Assembly: GCA_030731745.1 (NCBI GenBank)
Contig: JANQTJ010000028.1
Coordinates: 31,817-95,816, forward strand
Direction of reading: 5' to 3'
DNA length: 64,000 bases
Source of the DNA: Flaviramulus sp.
GTDB lineage: Bacteria; Bacteroidota; Bacteroidia; Flavobacteriales; Flavobacteriaceae
The translations under genes and the position numbers were made by a program. This document shows, piece after piece, positions 16,902 through 25,294 of this stretch. Position 1 is the stretch's first letter; each line of letters opens with the position of its first letter. Below the pieces are notes generated by a model, which saw only the letters and a program-made list of their open reading frames with translations, searched no databases and was not told the origin of the DNA.

Positions 16902-18077
16902 ATGAATTATATACTTTTTGATGGACCATCTCGCAACAATTTATTGCCGTTTACATTTACAAGACCGGTTTCAGAAATTCGTGTAGGCATTTTAACCATA
17001 AGAGAAAAATGGGAAGTTTTTTTAGGTACTACAACAACTACGGTAACACAAGATTATTTGTCAGAAAAATATCCGATGGTTGAAATGGATGATAATGTTA
17101 TGATAAACGCATCTTTTTTACCAAATTTGGAGTTGGTTGAAATGGTTAAAGATTTAAAAGAAAATCAAGCCATTTTTAGAGAAGAAGATGTGATAGCTTT
17201 TTATACCAAAGAAACTCAAGAAGATATCGATTTCAAAAGTTTTGAAGCTATAGAGTTTGCAGACGAGATTATTAAAATTGAGAATACATGGGATATTTTT
17301 TCCAAGAATGGAGAAGCCATTCAAGAAGATTTTAATTTAATAACAGCAAATAGAAAATCCCAGCCTATTCCATCAAGTAATAATATAATTGCTGCAGAAA
17401 ATATTTTTATTGAAGAAGGCGCAAAGCTTGAATTTACTACGCTTAATGCTAGTAAGGGGCCCATTTACATAGGAAAAGATGCAGAAATAATGGAAGGTTC
17501 TATTATTCGTGGTCCTTTTGCTTTATGCGAGCATGCTACCGTGAAATTAGGAGCTAAAATTTATGGGCCAACCACTGTTGGACCTTACAGTAAAGTAGGA
17601 GGAGAGGTTAATAACTCTGTTATTTTTGCATATTCTAATAAAGGGCATGATGGCTTTTTAGGTAATTCTGTTTTAGGAGAATGGTGTAATTTAGGTGCAG
17701 ATACTAATAATTCTAATCTAAAAAATAATTATGCCGAAGTTCGTTTATGGGATTACAATACCGAAGGTTTTGCTAAAACGGGTTTACAGTTTTGCGGACT
17801 TATGATGGGTGATCATAGTAAATGTGGTATCAATACCATGTTTAACACAGGCACAGTAGTTGGAGTTAGTGCTAATATCTTTGGTAGTGGCTTCCCAAGA
17901 AATTTTGTACCTAGTTTTAGTTGGGGTGGGCATGCTGGTTTTACTACTTTTTTAACAAATAAAGCTTTTGAAGTTGCTGAGGTTGTAATGAGTAGAAGAG
18001 GTATTGGATTAACGCAACAAGACAAGGATATTCTTGAACATATTTTTGATGAGACCAAAAAGTTTAGAAGAGATTAA
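16902..18077 (+). CDS. GlmU-like sugar nucleotidyltransferase / left-handed beta-helix protein
   Basis: A 391-residue protein. The start NYILFDGPSRNNLLPFTFTRPVSEIRVGILTI resembles the Bacteroidota 'GlmU family protein', followed by a C-terminal left-handed beta-helix of hexapeptide repeats (GPIYIGKDAEIMEGSIIRGPFALCEH, GVSANIFGSGF). The canonical nucleotidyltransferase signature (GxGTRM) is not present, so the N-terminal domain is divergent. It probably acts on a nucleotide sugar in envelope synthesis, consistent with the surrounding glycosyltransferase and mutase genes. Exact reaction unknown. Confidence 0.8.
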   Translation: MNYILFDGPSRNNLLPFTFTRPVSEIRVGILTIREKWEVFLGTTTTTVTQDYLSEKYPMVEMDDNVMINASFLPNLELVEMVKDLKENQAIFREEDVIAFYTKETQEDIDFKSFEAIEFADEIIKIENTWDIFSKNGEAIQEDFNLITANRKSQPIPSSNNIIAAENIFIEEGAKLEFTTLNASKGPIYIGKDAEIMEGSIIRGPFALCEHATVKLGAKIYGPTTVGPYSKVGGEVNNSVIFAYSNKGHDGFLGNSVLGEWCNLGADTNNSNLKNNYAEVRLWDYNTEGFAKTGLQFCGLMMGDHSKCGINTMFNTGTVVGVSANIFGSGFPRNFVPSFSWGGHAGFTTFLTNKAFEVAEVVMSRRGIGLTQQDKDILEHIFDETKKFRRD

Positions 18078-18815
18078 ATCTCCAAATTAGTTTCAATAAA
18101 ATTTATAAACTCATCTTTCCTACGGCTAGAAATTACGGATGGAGAATTAACAACATCAATCAATGTAGAAATAACGCTTTTGGATGTTCCTGGACCAGAA
18201 AATGGCTTGTTGGCTTATTACCCCTTTAATTCAAATATGTTTGATGGCTCTGGAAACAATCACAACGTTATGAATGTCTCTAGTACTGGTCTAAATGTCG
18301 TTGCTAACAGGTTTGGAAAGTTAAATGCCGCTTTTCAATTTGACAATGGGTATATGTCCATACCTTCATTTGGAACCAATATTGATAATTTTACTATTTG
18401 AGCTAGGGTATATCACGATTCTAATTTATCAAATTTAATGGGCGACCAAACTATTGTTGCTAAGGCAGGAACGGGTAGAGAGTATGTTATGAAATTATTG
18501 AACAGAAAAGCCAGTGCGTATTTTTACAATCCAACATATTACCACGTAACCTCAGATAACGATTTACCCTCTAATACATGGTTTCATTACGCTTTAAAAG
18601 TCGAGAATACGGTTTGGAGCATTTATATTAATGGTGTTTTGGTAAAGTCTGTCTCGCAACCAGCCAATATAAATTGGGGTGCTAATAATATAGTTATTGG
18701 TGCGTTAACGGCATCAGGAACCGAAAGATTCTTTGGTAAATTAGATGATTTACTTTTTTATGGAAGGGCTTTAACTAATAACGAGATTCTTGCTATTGCC
18801 AATAATTTATATTGA
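18078..18815 (+). pseudogene. LamG/concanavalin-like surface protein fragment with internal stop
   Basis: The frame is readable without a start directly after the GlmU-like stop: a cadherin/PKD-like end (ITDGELTTSINVEITLLDVPGPENG), then a LamG-type domain (LLAYYPFNSNMFDGSGNNHN ... FQFDNGYMSIP). This is broken by TGA at 18399-18401, where the domain pattern FTI-W-ARVYHDS expects Trp (TGG). The same frame continues to a proper end (GKLDDLLFYGRALTNNEILAIANNLY) and stops at 18815. It lacks its start and N-terminal part, so it is a decayed remnant of a secreted lectin-like protein. No mobile element is seen beside it. Confidence 0.8.
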
Positions 18816-18817
18816 TA

Positions 18818-18913
18818 ATGGAAAAGTTTATAGATAAAAATAAGTTAGAACTGTTTTTGTTCTTTTTTTATTCCTTGCTACTAGCAGCTTTTTATATGCT
18901 GATTAATTTATAG
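18818..18913 (+). CDS. Possible 31-residue membrane peptide
   Basis: ATG frame two bases after the pseudogene stop: charged start MEKFIDKNKLE then a hydrophobic helix FLFFFYSLLLAAFYMLINL. It has a clear positive-inside pattern for one membrane span. No homologue recognised. It could be a real small protein once translated with the LamG gene, or chance. Confidence 0.3.
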   Translation: MEKFIDKNKLELFLFFFYSLLLAAFYMLINL

Positions 18914-18950
18914 CACGGTTTCTTAGGTTGATTAAAAATTGGAGAAGTTT

Positions 18951-20570
18951 TTATAGCTTCTTCACTTTTTTTAAATCCAACATATTTATTGGATTGATGC
19001 CTAAACCTTTTACGTTTTTTTGAGTAAAACGTACCACTTCATCGTAGTATAATGGAACCATAATAGCATGATCCATAGCTAAAGAATCTATGGTTGTATA
19101 TAAATGTTTTCTTTTTTCAATATCAGTAATAGAGAAGGCTTTGTTGTACAAGCTATCTACAATTTTGTTTTTAAAGTGGAAATAATTCGAGCCATTTGGG
19201 GCAAAATTTTTACTGTAAAAAATCGATAAATAATTTTCGGCATCTAAATAATCTGCAATCCAAGAGCTTCTAAACATATCTACTTTTCCATTTGAACGAG
19301 CTGATCTTAATGTTGCTTCAGGCATGACATCAATATTAATTGTTAAACCAGTTTTTTCAAGTTCTCTCTGAATAAATTCGCAAAAACTCAAATAATTGCT
19401 GGTGGTAGTTAACGTGATTTCCGGATAAGAAATACCGCTTTCTTTTTTAAATTGTTCAACAAGTTCTTTTGCTTTATTTGGTTGATAGGTAAAACCAATA
19501 GCTTCGTTATATCCAGCCAAACCTTCAGGGATAAAGCCGCCATTTGCAGGATTTCCAATACCATTTCTTAAATAAATCATCATTTTTTTTCTATCAAAAC
19601 CATAATTAATAGCTTTTCTGATAAGTTCTGACTGTATTTCTTGTGTTTTTGAATCCAGATAAAACCCTAAATATTCTGTGTTTAAGTAAGGTCCTCTAAT
19701 CATATTTATCGATTTTGAGTAGGATTCTCTAAGCGATCCTTTTGCAGTTAATAATTCATCTTTATAAGAGGAATCTAAACTGTTTAAAAAATCTAAATTT
19801 CCTTGAATAAATTGCAGAAACTCACTTTGCTTATCTGGCAAAAAAGTAATAGCAACTGCTTCTAAATAAGGTATTTGACTTCCGTTTTCATCAGTTTCAA
19901 AATAATTTTCATTTCTTCTAAAAACCATTTTTATGTTTTCTTCCCAACGTTTAAATTTAAAAGGTCCAGTTCCAATAGGGTGTGCTCTAAAATCTGTCCC
20001 ATAATATTCAACAACTTCTTTAGGAACTACAGAGCAATATTTCATGGTAAGAAGCCCAATAAAAGCCGGAAAAGGTTGACTTAGTTCTATTTGGAAAGTG
20101 CTGTCGTTTACAGCCGAAAAGGCTTTAACTTTATTTAAAACCCAACTACCTGGCGCGGCTAATTTTTTGTCTCTTAAACGGTTTAAACTAAACTCAAAAT
20201 CTTTAGCAGTAACGGTTCTTGTAGAATCTTTACCAAATAAAGGGTGTTTATGAAAATAAACATCTTTTCTTAATGAAAATTCATAAAAAATTCCATCTTC
20301 AGATATGCTCCAATCTTTAGCTATACATGGTAAAATATTTAAATCGCTATCTAGTTGTACCAATCCATTAAACAATTGATTACAAACAGAATTATCTTGA
20401 AGGGTTCTGGAAAAAGCTGGATCTAAAGTGTTGATATTCGCATATTCATTGTAACGAAAAACTAAAAGGTCTTTGTTTTTATTGATGTTATAATTACATG
20501 ATAAGAATAAAAATAGAACACAACTAATTGATAAATAGCTAATTAATTGTTTTGAAATAGGTTTTATCAT
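18951..20570 (-). CDS. Peptide/oligopeptide ABC transporter substrate-binding lipoprotein (SBP family 5)
   Basis: A 539-residue lipoprotein (signal ending FLSC) of the DppA/OppA type. Visible are the family 5 features NTLDPAFSRTLQDNSVCNQLFNGLVQLD near the start, FYEFSLRKDVYFH, the ATVTAKDFEFSL-like segment and GTGPFKFKRWEEN. The typical job is to bind peptides for uptake by an ABC permease. No permease genes are adjacent, so it is an orphan here; family members in Bacteroidota often are. It faces mtaB divergently. Confidence 0.9.
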   Translation of the reverse strand: MIKPISKQLISYLSISCVLFLFLSCNYNINKNKDLLVFRYNEYANINTLDPAFSRTLQDNSVCNQLFNGLVQLDSDLNILPCIAKDWSISEDGIFYEFSLRKDVYFHKHPLFGKDSTRTVTAKDFEFSLNRLRDKKLAAPGSWVLNKVKAFSAVNDSTFQIELSQPFPAFIGLLTMKYCSVVPKEVVEYYGTDFRAHPIGTGPFKFKRWEENIKMVFRRNENYFETDENGSQIPYLEAVAITFLPDKQSEFLQFIQGNLDFLNSLDSSYKDELLTAKGSLRESYSKSINMIRGPYLNTEYLGFYLDSKTQEIQSELIRKAINYGFDRKKMMIYLRNGIGNPANGGFIPEGLAGYNEAIGFTYQPNKAKELVEQFKKESGISYPEITLTTTSNYLSFCEFIQRELEKTGLTINIDVMPEATLRSARSNGKVDMFRSSWIADYLDAENYLSIFYSKNFAPNGSNYFHFKNKIVDSLYNKAFSITDIEKRKHLYTTIDSLAMDHAIMVPLYYDEVVRFTQKNVKGLGINPINMLDLKKVKKL

Positions 20571-20658
20571 CTAACTTATTAGTTGTAAATTTGCAATATT
20601 TTAATGGGTAAAGATAAATTTTATTAAATCTTGAAGCAAATTCAAGATTGCAATTATA

Positions 20659-21984
20659 ATGAAAAAGAAAGTCGCATTTTATACTTTAGGTTGTAAACTT
20701 AATTTTTCGGAAACTTCAACTATTGCAAGAGGTTTTACCGATGAAGGGTTTGATCGTGTAGATTTTGCTGAAAAAGCAGATATCTATGTAATTAATACAT
20801 GCTCAGTTACAGAAAATGCAGATAAGCGTTTTAAATCTATTGTAAAGCAAGCGCAACAAGCTAATCCTGATGCTTTTGTAGCAGCTGTAGGTTGCTATGC
20901 CCAGTTAAAACCTCAAGAATTAGCAGATGTTAATGGAGTGGATTTAGTGCTTGGTGCTACTGAAAAGTTTAAAATAACAGATTATATAAACGACCTTTCT
21001 AAAAATGATTTTGGAGAAGTTCATTCCTGTGAAATTGAAGAGGCAGATTTTTATGTTGGTAGTTATTCTATTGGTGATAGAACACGTGCTTTTTTAAAAG
21101 TTCAAGATGGATGTGATTATAAATGTACTTACTGTACCATTCCTTTAGCTAGAGGTATTTCACGTAGCGATACCATGTTTAATGTTATCAATAATGCCAA
21201 GGAAATTTCAGCTCAAAATATCAAAGAAATTGTATTAACAGGCGTTAATATTGGCGATTATGGTAAAGGCGAGTTTGGTAATAAAAAACACGAACATACT
21301 TTTTTAGATTTGGTAACCGAATTAGATAAGATTGATGGGATTGAACGTTTACGAATTTCATCCATAGAACCTAATTTATTGAAAAATGAAACCATTGATT
21401 TGGTTTCAAAATCTAGAGCTTTTGTACCACATTTTCATATACCTCTTCAATCTGGAAGCAACGAGATTCTTAAAAAAATGAAACGCCGTTATATGCGTGA
21501 GTTGTATGTTGATCGTGTTTCAAAAATTAAGCAAGTTATGCCACATGCTTGTATTGGTATTGATGTTATTGTAGGTTTTCCAGGAGAGACAGATGAGCAT
21601 TTTTTAGAGACCTATAATTTTATAACCGATTTGGATATTTCATATTTGCACGTTTTTACTTACTCTGAGCGTAATAATACTGAAGCTGCTAATATGGAAG
21701 GTGTTGTGCCAAAAAATGTTAGAAGCAAACGTAGTAAAATGCTTCGTGGTTTATCGGTTAAAAAGCGTCGAGCATTTTATGAAAACCAATTAGAAACCAA
21801 AAGAACGGTTTTATTTGAGGGTGAGAATAAGGAAGGCTACATACATGGTTTTACTGAAAATTATGTAAAAGTTAAATCTGCTTGGAATCCAGAATTAGTA
21901 AATACGCTTCACGAAGTTATATTAACTAAAATTGATGATGATGGTTTGGTACGATTTGATTTTGTGAAAGAATTAGTATCATAA
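20659..21984 (+). CDS. mtaB: tRNA t6A37 methylthiotransferase
   Basis: A 441-residue radical-SAM methylthiotransferase. The N-terminal UPF0004 domain has three cluster cysteines (TLGCKLNFSE, INTCSVTENAD, VGCYAQ), the radical-SAM domain has CDYKCTYCTIPLARG, and a C-terminal TRAM-like domain follows. It converts t6A to ms2t6A at position 37 of certain tRNAs. The LGCKLNFSE start and length match MtaB and not MiaB or RimO. A TAAATTTG -7 element at 20586 precedes it. Confidence 0.95.
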   Translation: MKKKVAFYTLGCKLNFSETSTIARGFTDEGFDRVDFAEKADIYVINTCSVTENADKRFKSIVKQAQQANPDAFVAAVGCYAQLKPQELADVNGVDLVLGATEKFKITDYINDLSKNDFGEVHSCEIEEADFYVGSYSIGDRTRAFLKVQDGCDYKCTYCTIPLARGISRSDTMFNVINNAKEISAQNIKEIVLTGVNIGDYGKGEFGNKKHEHTFLDLVTELDKIDGIERLRISSIEPNLLKNETIDLVSKSRAFVPHFHIPLQSGSNEILKKMKRRYMRELYVDRVSKIKQVMPHACIGIDVIVGFPGETDEHFLETYNFITDLDISYLHVFTYSERNNTEAANMEGVVPKNVRSKRSKMLRGLSVKKRRAFYENQLETKRTVLFEGENKEGYIHGFTENYVKVKSAWNPELVNTLHEVILTKIDDDGLVRFDFVKELVS

Positions 21985-22014
21985 AAAAAATCCGAAAACT
22001 TTTAGATTTTCGGA
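21985..22014 (-). terminator. Terminator between convergent genes
   Basis: Stem TCCGAAAA / TTTTCGGA. On the - strand it is followed by a T8 run, so it ends the gene at 22040; it probably also ends mtaB. Confidence 0.8.
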
Positions 22015-22039
22015 CCCTCTATTTTTAATATCTTCTATT

Positions 22040-22336
22040 CTATATTCTAACACCTACAGGAAGCATACGCTTATATTTTCTATTCCCTCTTACAAATTTA
22101 GCTATTTCAGGACTCGTTGGTACAATACTAAGGTTACGTTCATTAATCTGATCAAAAACTGCCGCTAAAAATTCTTTTTTAAAATTTTCGTCCTTAATTT
22201 CTTCTGGGATAATTAATTTGGTTAAAAAAATCTTTCTTTCTTGTAAAGAGTATTCAATTTTTGCTAAATGGTCATCAATTTTTAATTCAAATTGGCGTAA
22301 AAAATCGTTGTCAATAAGTTCAGCTACATCAACCAT
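22040..22336 (-). CDS. Short GNAT-like protein with degraded acetyl-CoA loop
   Basis: A 98-residue protein. The order of elements (EYSLQERKIFLTKLIIPEEI, then a helix, then LSIVPTSPEIAKFVRGNRKYKRML) matches the small GNAT proteins of the YjdJ/NATD1 type. The loop that normally reads R/Q-x-x-G-x-G/A after IPEE is here IKDENFKKEF, so acetyl-CoA binding is doubtful. It could be an inactive relative with a binding role. Assignment is from fold pattern only. Confidence 0.5.
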   Translation of the reverse strand: MVDVAELIDNDFLRQFELKIDDHLAKIEYSLQERKIFLTKLIIPEEIKDENFKKEFLAAVFDQINERNLSIVPTSPEIAKFVRGNRKYKRMLPVGVRI

Positions 22337-22511
22337 AGTTTATTTTTTAAATTATTTGGAATCATAAAAATAGTGAAGACTATTTTCTATAAGTTTGTGA
22401 TGCAAAAGTACAAAAAAAAACAATACCATTAGTTAGTTTTTAAGTTAATCTCTTCTAAAATAAACTATTAGAAATTAGTTTTTAATTAAATTACAAATAG
22501 TATTTATAAAA

Positions 22512-23177
22512 ATGAACAAAGAAATTATCCATGTATACTTTATGCCAGGTATGGCAGCGAGTTCAAAAATATTTGAGTATATAAAATTACCAAAAAATCA
22601 ATTTAAAATTCATTTATTAGAATGGTTAATACCCATTAGCAATGAAAATTTAAGTGATTATGCACTTAGGATTTCTAAAAATATAAAACACAAAAATAGT
22701 GTATTGCTTGGTGTTTCTTTTGGAGGTGTTTTAGTACAGGAAATAAGTAAGCATATCAATGTTGAAAAACTCATTATAGTTTCTAGTGTTAAATCTATAA
22801 AAGAGCTTCCAAAAAAAATGTTACTAGCTAGGACTACAAAAGCTTATAAATTGATACCAACGCAATTATTAAGCAATATTGATTTTTTTGCAAAATATGC
22901 TTTTGGTGCAAATGTAACTAAGCGTTTAGAACTATATAAAAAATATTTATCTATAAATGATAGTAAATATTTAGATTGGGCCATTGAAAATATGGTTTGT
23001 TGGAGTCAGAAAGATTATAACCCTAAAATCATACATATTCATGGCGATAATGATGTTGTATTTCCTATAAAAAATATTTCAAATTGTATTACTATAACAG
23101 GCGGAACACATATTATGATTATTAATAAATACAAATGGTTTAATGAGAATTTGCCAAAGATTATTTTAAACAACTAA
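22512..23177 (+). CDS. Alpha/beta hydrolase
   Basis: A 221-residue cytoplasmic protein with start IHVYFMPGMAASSKIFEYI (oxyanion-hole region), nucleophile elbow GVSFGG (GxSxG), an acid at HIHGDNDVVFP and the catalytic His at GGTHIMI. All parts of the Ser-Asp-His triad are in place. Substrate unknown. It precedes a lytic transglycosylase gene by 36 bp and may be cotranscribed. Confidence 0.85.
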   Translation: MNKEIIHVYFMPGMAASSKIFEYIKLPKNQFKIHLLEWLIPISNENLSDYALRISKNIKHKNSVLLGVSFGGVLVQEISKHINVEKLIIVSSVKSIKELPKKMLLARTTKAYKLIPTQLLSNIDFFAKYAFGANVTKRLELYKKYLSINDSKYLDWAIENMVCWSQKDYNPKIIHIHGDNDVVFPIKNISNCITITGGTHIMIINKYKWFNENLPKIILNN

Positions 23178-23212
23178 CTGATTTTTTCATATATTTATAA
23201 AAACTTTTTAGA

Positions 23213-24139
23213 ATGAAGACATTACAAAAAGCCCTGGCGTTTGTGGGATTATTAAGTTTATGCACCCTATTTATTTATGCCCTACAAGAAGCTCCAACAG
23301 ATGAAAATTTTGAAAAAAAATTAATTAACGATTATAATGTTTATGCTATACAAGTTCCTGCTGATTTAAATTTTGCAGATGAAGCTATGCCTCTCAAAAA
23401 TTTAGATATTTTAGAGCGTATGGATAGAGAACTATTAGTTAACACCTATTGGCAATCTAATGGATTATTAATGTTTAAAAGAGCTAAAAAGTATTTCCCA
23501 ATAATTGAACCCATATTAAAAAAACATAATATACCCGACGATTTTAAGTACTTAGCTGTTATTGAAAGTGGTTTAACAAATGCGGTTTCTCCTGCAGGAG
23601 CAAGAGGTGTTTGGCAAATCATGCCTGCAACAGGTAGAGAAAATGGTTTAGAAGTTAACGATAATGTAGATGAGCGTTATCATTTGGAGAAATCTACAGA
23701 AGTAGCATGTAAATATTTGCTAAAATCTAAGGAAGAATTAGGGTCTTGGACGTTAGCTGCTGCAGCTTATAATGCTGGAACTGCGGGAATTTCAAGAAAA
23801 TTAAAAGAACAAAACGTAACAGATTATTATGATTTGTTATTAGGAGAAGAAACAGGGCGTTATCTTTTTAGAATTGTTGCTTTGAAAGAGATTTTGAATA
23901 ACCCAACTAAGTATGGTTTTAATTTTAGAGAAAAAGATTTGTATAGTAACGTACCTACTTTTAAAGTTGAAGTTGATACCGCTGTTTCAGATTTTTCTGA
24001 GTTTGCTCAAAACTATAACATTAACTATAAGATATTAAAACTACATAACCCTTGGTTACGCGAGCCTCACTTAAATAACAAGTCTAAGAAATTATATCAA
24101 ATTGAAATACCAGAAAAGGGGTACTACGATGTTCAATAA
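23213..24139 (+). CDS. Lytic transglycosylase (SLT domain, MltD-like)
   Basis: A 308-residue exported protein: signal anchor ALAFVGLLSLCTLFIYAL, then an SLT domain with catalytic Glu118 in YLAVIESGL, followed by SPAGARGVWQIMPATGRENGL and AAYNAGTAG, the family signatures. It cleaves peptidoglycan glycan strands with 1,6-anhydro product formation. No LysM repeats follow the domain, unlike MltD. The gene is convergent with the one at 24148, with only eight bases between. Confidence 0.93.
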   Translation: MKTLQKALAFVGLLSLCTLFIYALQEAPTDENFEKKLINDYNVYAIQVPADLNFADEAMPLKNLDILERMDRELLVNTYWQSNGLLMFKRAKKYFPIIEPILKKHNIPDDFKYLAVIESGLTNAVSPAGARGVWQIMPATGRENGLEVNDNVDERYHLEKSTEVACKYLLKSKEELGSWTLAAAAYNAGTAGISRKLKEQNVTDYYDLLLGEETGRYLFRIVALKEILNNPTKYGFNFREKDLYSNVPTFKVEVDTAVSDFSEFAQNYNINYKILKLHNPWLREPHLNNKSKKLYQIEIPEKGYYDVQ

Positions 24140-24147
24140 AGCATTAC

Positions 24148-24723
24148 TTAACCTCTTCTTTTTTGAGCTCTTAATGATCCGCCACTACCGTAATGCTGAT
24201 TAGGAATTTGAGAACGCTTCATGTTTTCCTTCATCATTTTAATTTGATCTGTTAACATACCTTGCTTATCAAGCTTTTGTGCTTCTTGAAGTAATTTTTC
24301 AGCTTCTATTTTTCTGCGTTTAGAAAAAGCAATTCCTGATAAGTTTAACTTAGCCATTGCTAAATCATGATCCATTGATAAACCTAAAGAAATAGCTTTT
24401 TTGAAATATTTTTCGGCTTCATTCATATTGCTTTGAGAAACCATAATACCATGTAAATAATTAAAATACCCCTGTTGTTTAATTACTAATGCAGATTCTG
24501 GATTTTTAATTTTGTTTAGCCATTTTTTAGCACCTTCAAAATCTTGCTTTCTAAGTCTTAAAAATGCCAATAAAATAAATTCATTTTTGAAATAAAGGAA
24601 TATGAACATTAATGATAATAATATAAACATGATACCATTCCCTATATTGCCTTCAGTAAATTGAAATACAGCAAGGGCAATAATTCCTGCAGCGATTATT
24701 AGTTTTATAATTTTATTGTACAT
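24148..24723 (-). CDS. Membrane-anchored TPR protein
   Basis: A 191-residue protein with two N-terminal membrane helices (IIKLIIAAGIIALAVFQF and GIMFILLSLMFIFLYF), then helical repeats with TPR character (YFNYLHGIMVSQSNMNEAEKYFKKAISLG, LNLSGIAFSKRRKIEAEKLLQEAQKL) and a basic Gly/Ser tail SLRAQKRRG. It is probably a scaffolding protein at the inner membrane. Exact function not known. Confidence 0.7.
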   Translation of the reverse strand: MYNKIIKLIIAAGIIALAVFQFTEGNIGNGIMFILLSLMFIFLYFKNEFILLAFLRLRKQDFEGAKKWLNKIKNPESALVIKQQGYFNYLHGIMVSQSNMNEAEKYFKKAISLGLSMDHDLAMAKLNLSGIAFSKRRKIEAEKLLQEAQKLDKQGMLTDQIKMMKENMKRSQIPNQHYGSGGSLRAQKRRG

Positions 24724-24927
24724 ATTTATTTTGTTTGAAGTAAAAAAAGATTGTTTTGTAATAAATTGAATCGTTATTTGATGTTTTTAGCTGCAAAGAA
24801 ACTAAATTTTTATGAAAAACAACCTATTGAGAATTGATAAAAAAAACGGCTTAGACCAAATAAATAAAGGTATGACAAGGCTTTTAGGGTAAATTAAAAA
24901 ATTAAAAAATATTTTTTTAAAAATGGT

Positions 24928-24957
24928 TTGCAAAGTAATAAAGGCTTTGTATATTTG
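24928..24957 (+). promoter_or_regulatory. Promoter of rpmH
   Basis: TTG (24928-24930), 19 bp, TATATTTG (24950-24957), about 60 bp before the L34 start. Confidence 0.7.
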
Positions 24958-25019
24958 CCCTCGGTTTTAAGAAAGCCTTCTAGATAATATTTACAATTCA
25001 GAATTAAAGATAAAAGATA

Positions 25020-25181
25020 ATGAGTAAAAGAACATTTCAGCCTTCTAAAAGAAAGAGAAGAAACAAACATGGTTTCAGAGAAAGAATGGCATCTGCCAAT
25101 GGTAGAAAGGTATTAGCTCGTAGAAGAGCTAAAGGAAGAAAAAAATTATCTGTGTCATCTGAATCTAGACATAAAAAATAA
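25020..25181 (+). CDS. rpmH: 50S ribosomal protein L34
   Basis: A 53-residue, very basic protein: [20 protein letters not shown] followed by [20 protein letters not shown], the L34 signature throughout. It has a consensus promoter at 24928 and a terminator at 25205. Unlike in many bacteria it is not beside dnaA or rnpA; carB follows. Confidence 0.98.
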   Translation: MSKRTFQPSKRKRRNKHGFRERMASANGRKVLARRRAKGRKKLSVSSESRHKK

Positions 25182-25204
25182 TGATTAACAATTGTTCATA
25201 ATTA

Positions 25205-25238
25205 AAAGGTGTTACTTAAGTGTAACGCCTTTTTTTAT
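25205..25238 (+). terminator. Terminator of rpmH
   Basis: Stem AGGTGTTAC / GTAACGCCT with a T7 run. Confidence 0.9.
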
Positions 25239-25294
25239 ATCTACTGATTACTATTTTTGTAAAATATTTAAACCCAACATATAACTGCAAAAAA

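Noticed and set aside
24812-24892. A 26-codon frame upstream of rpmH (MKNNLLRIDKKNGLDQINKG...)
   Set aside because: Short, no hydrophobic or known motif, and upstream of the rpmH promoter. Not distinguishable from chance.
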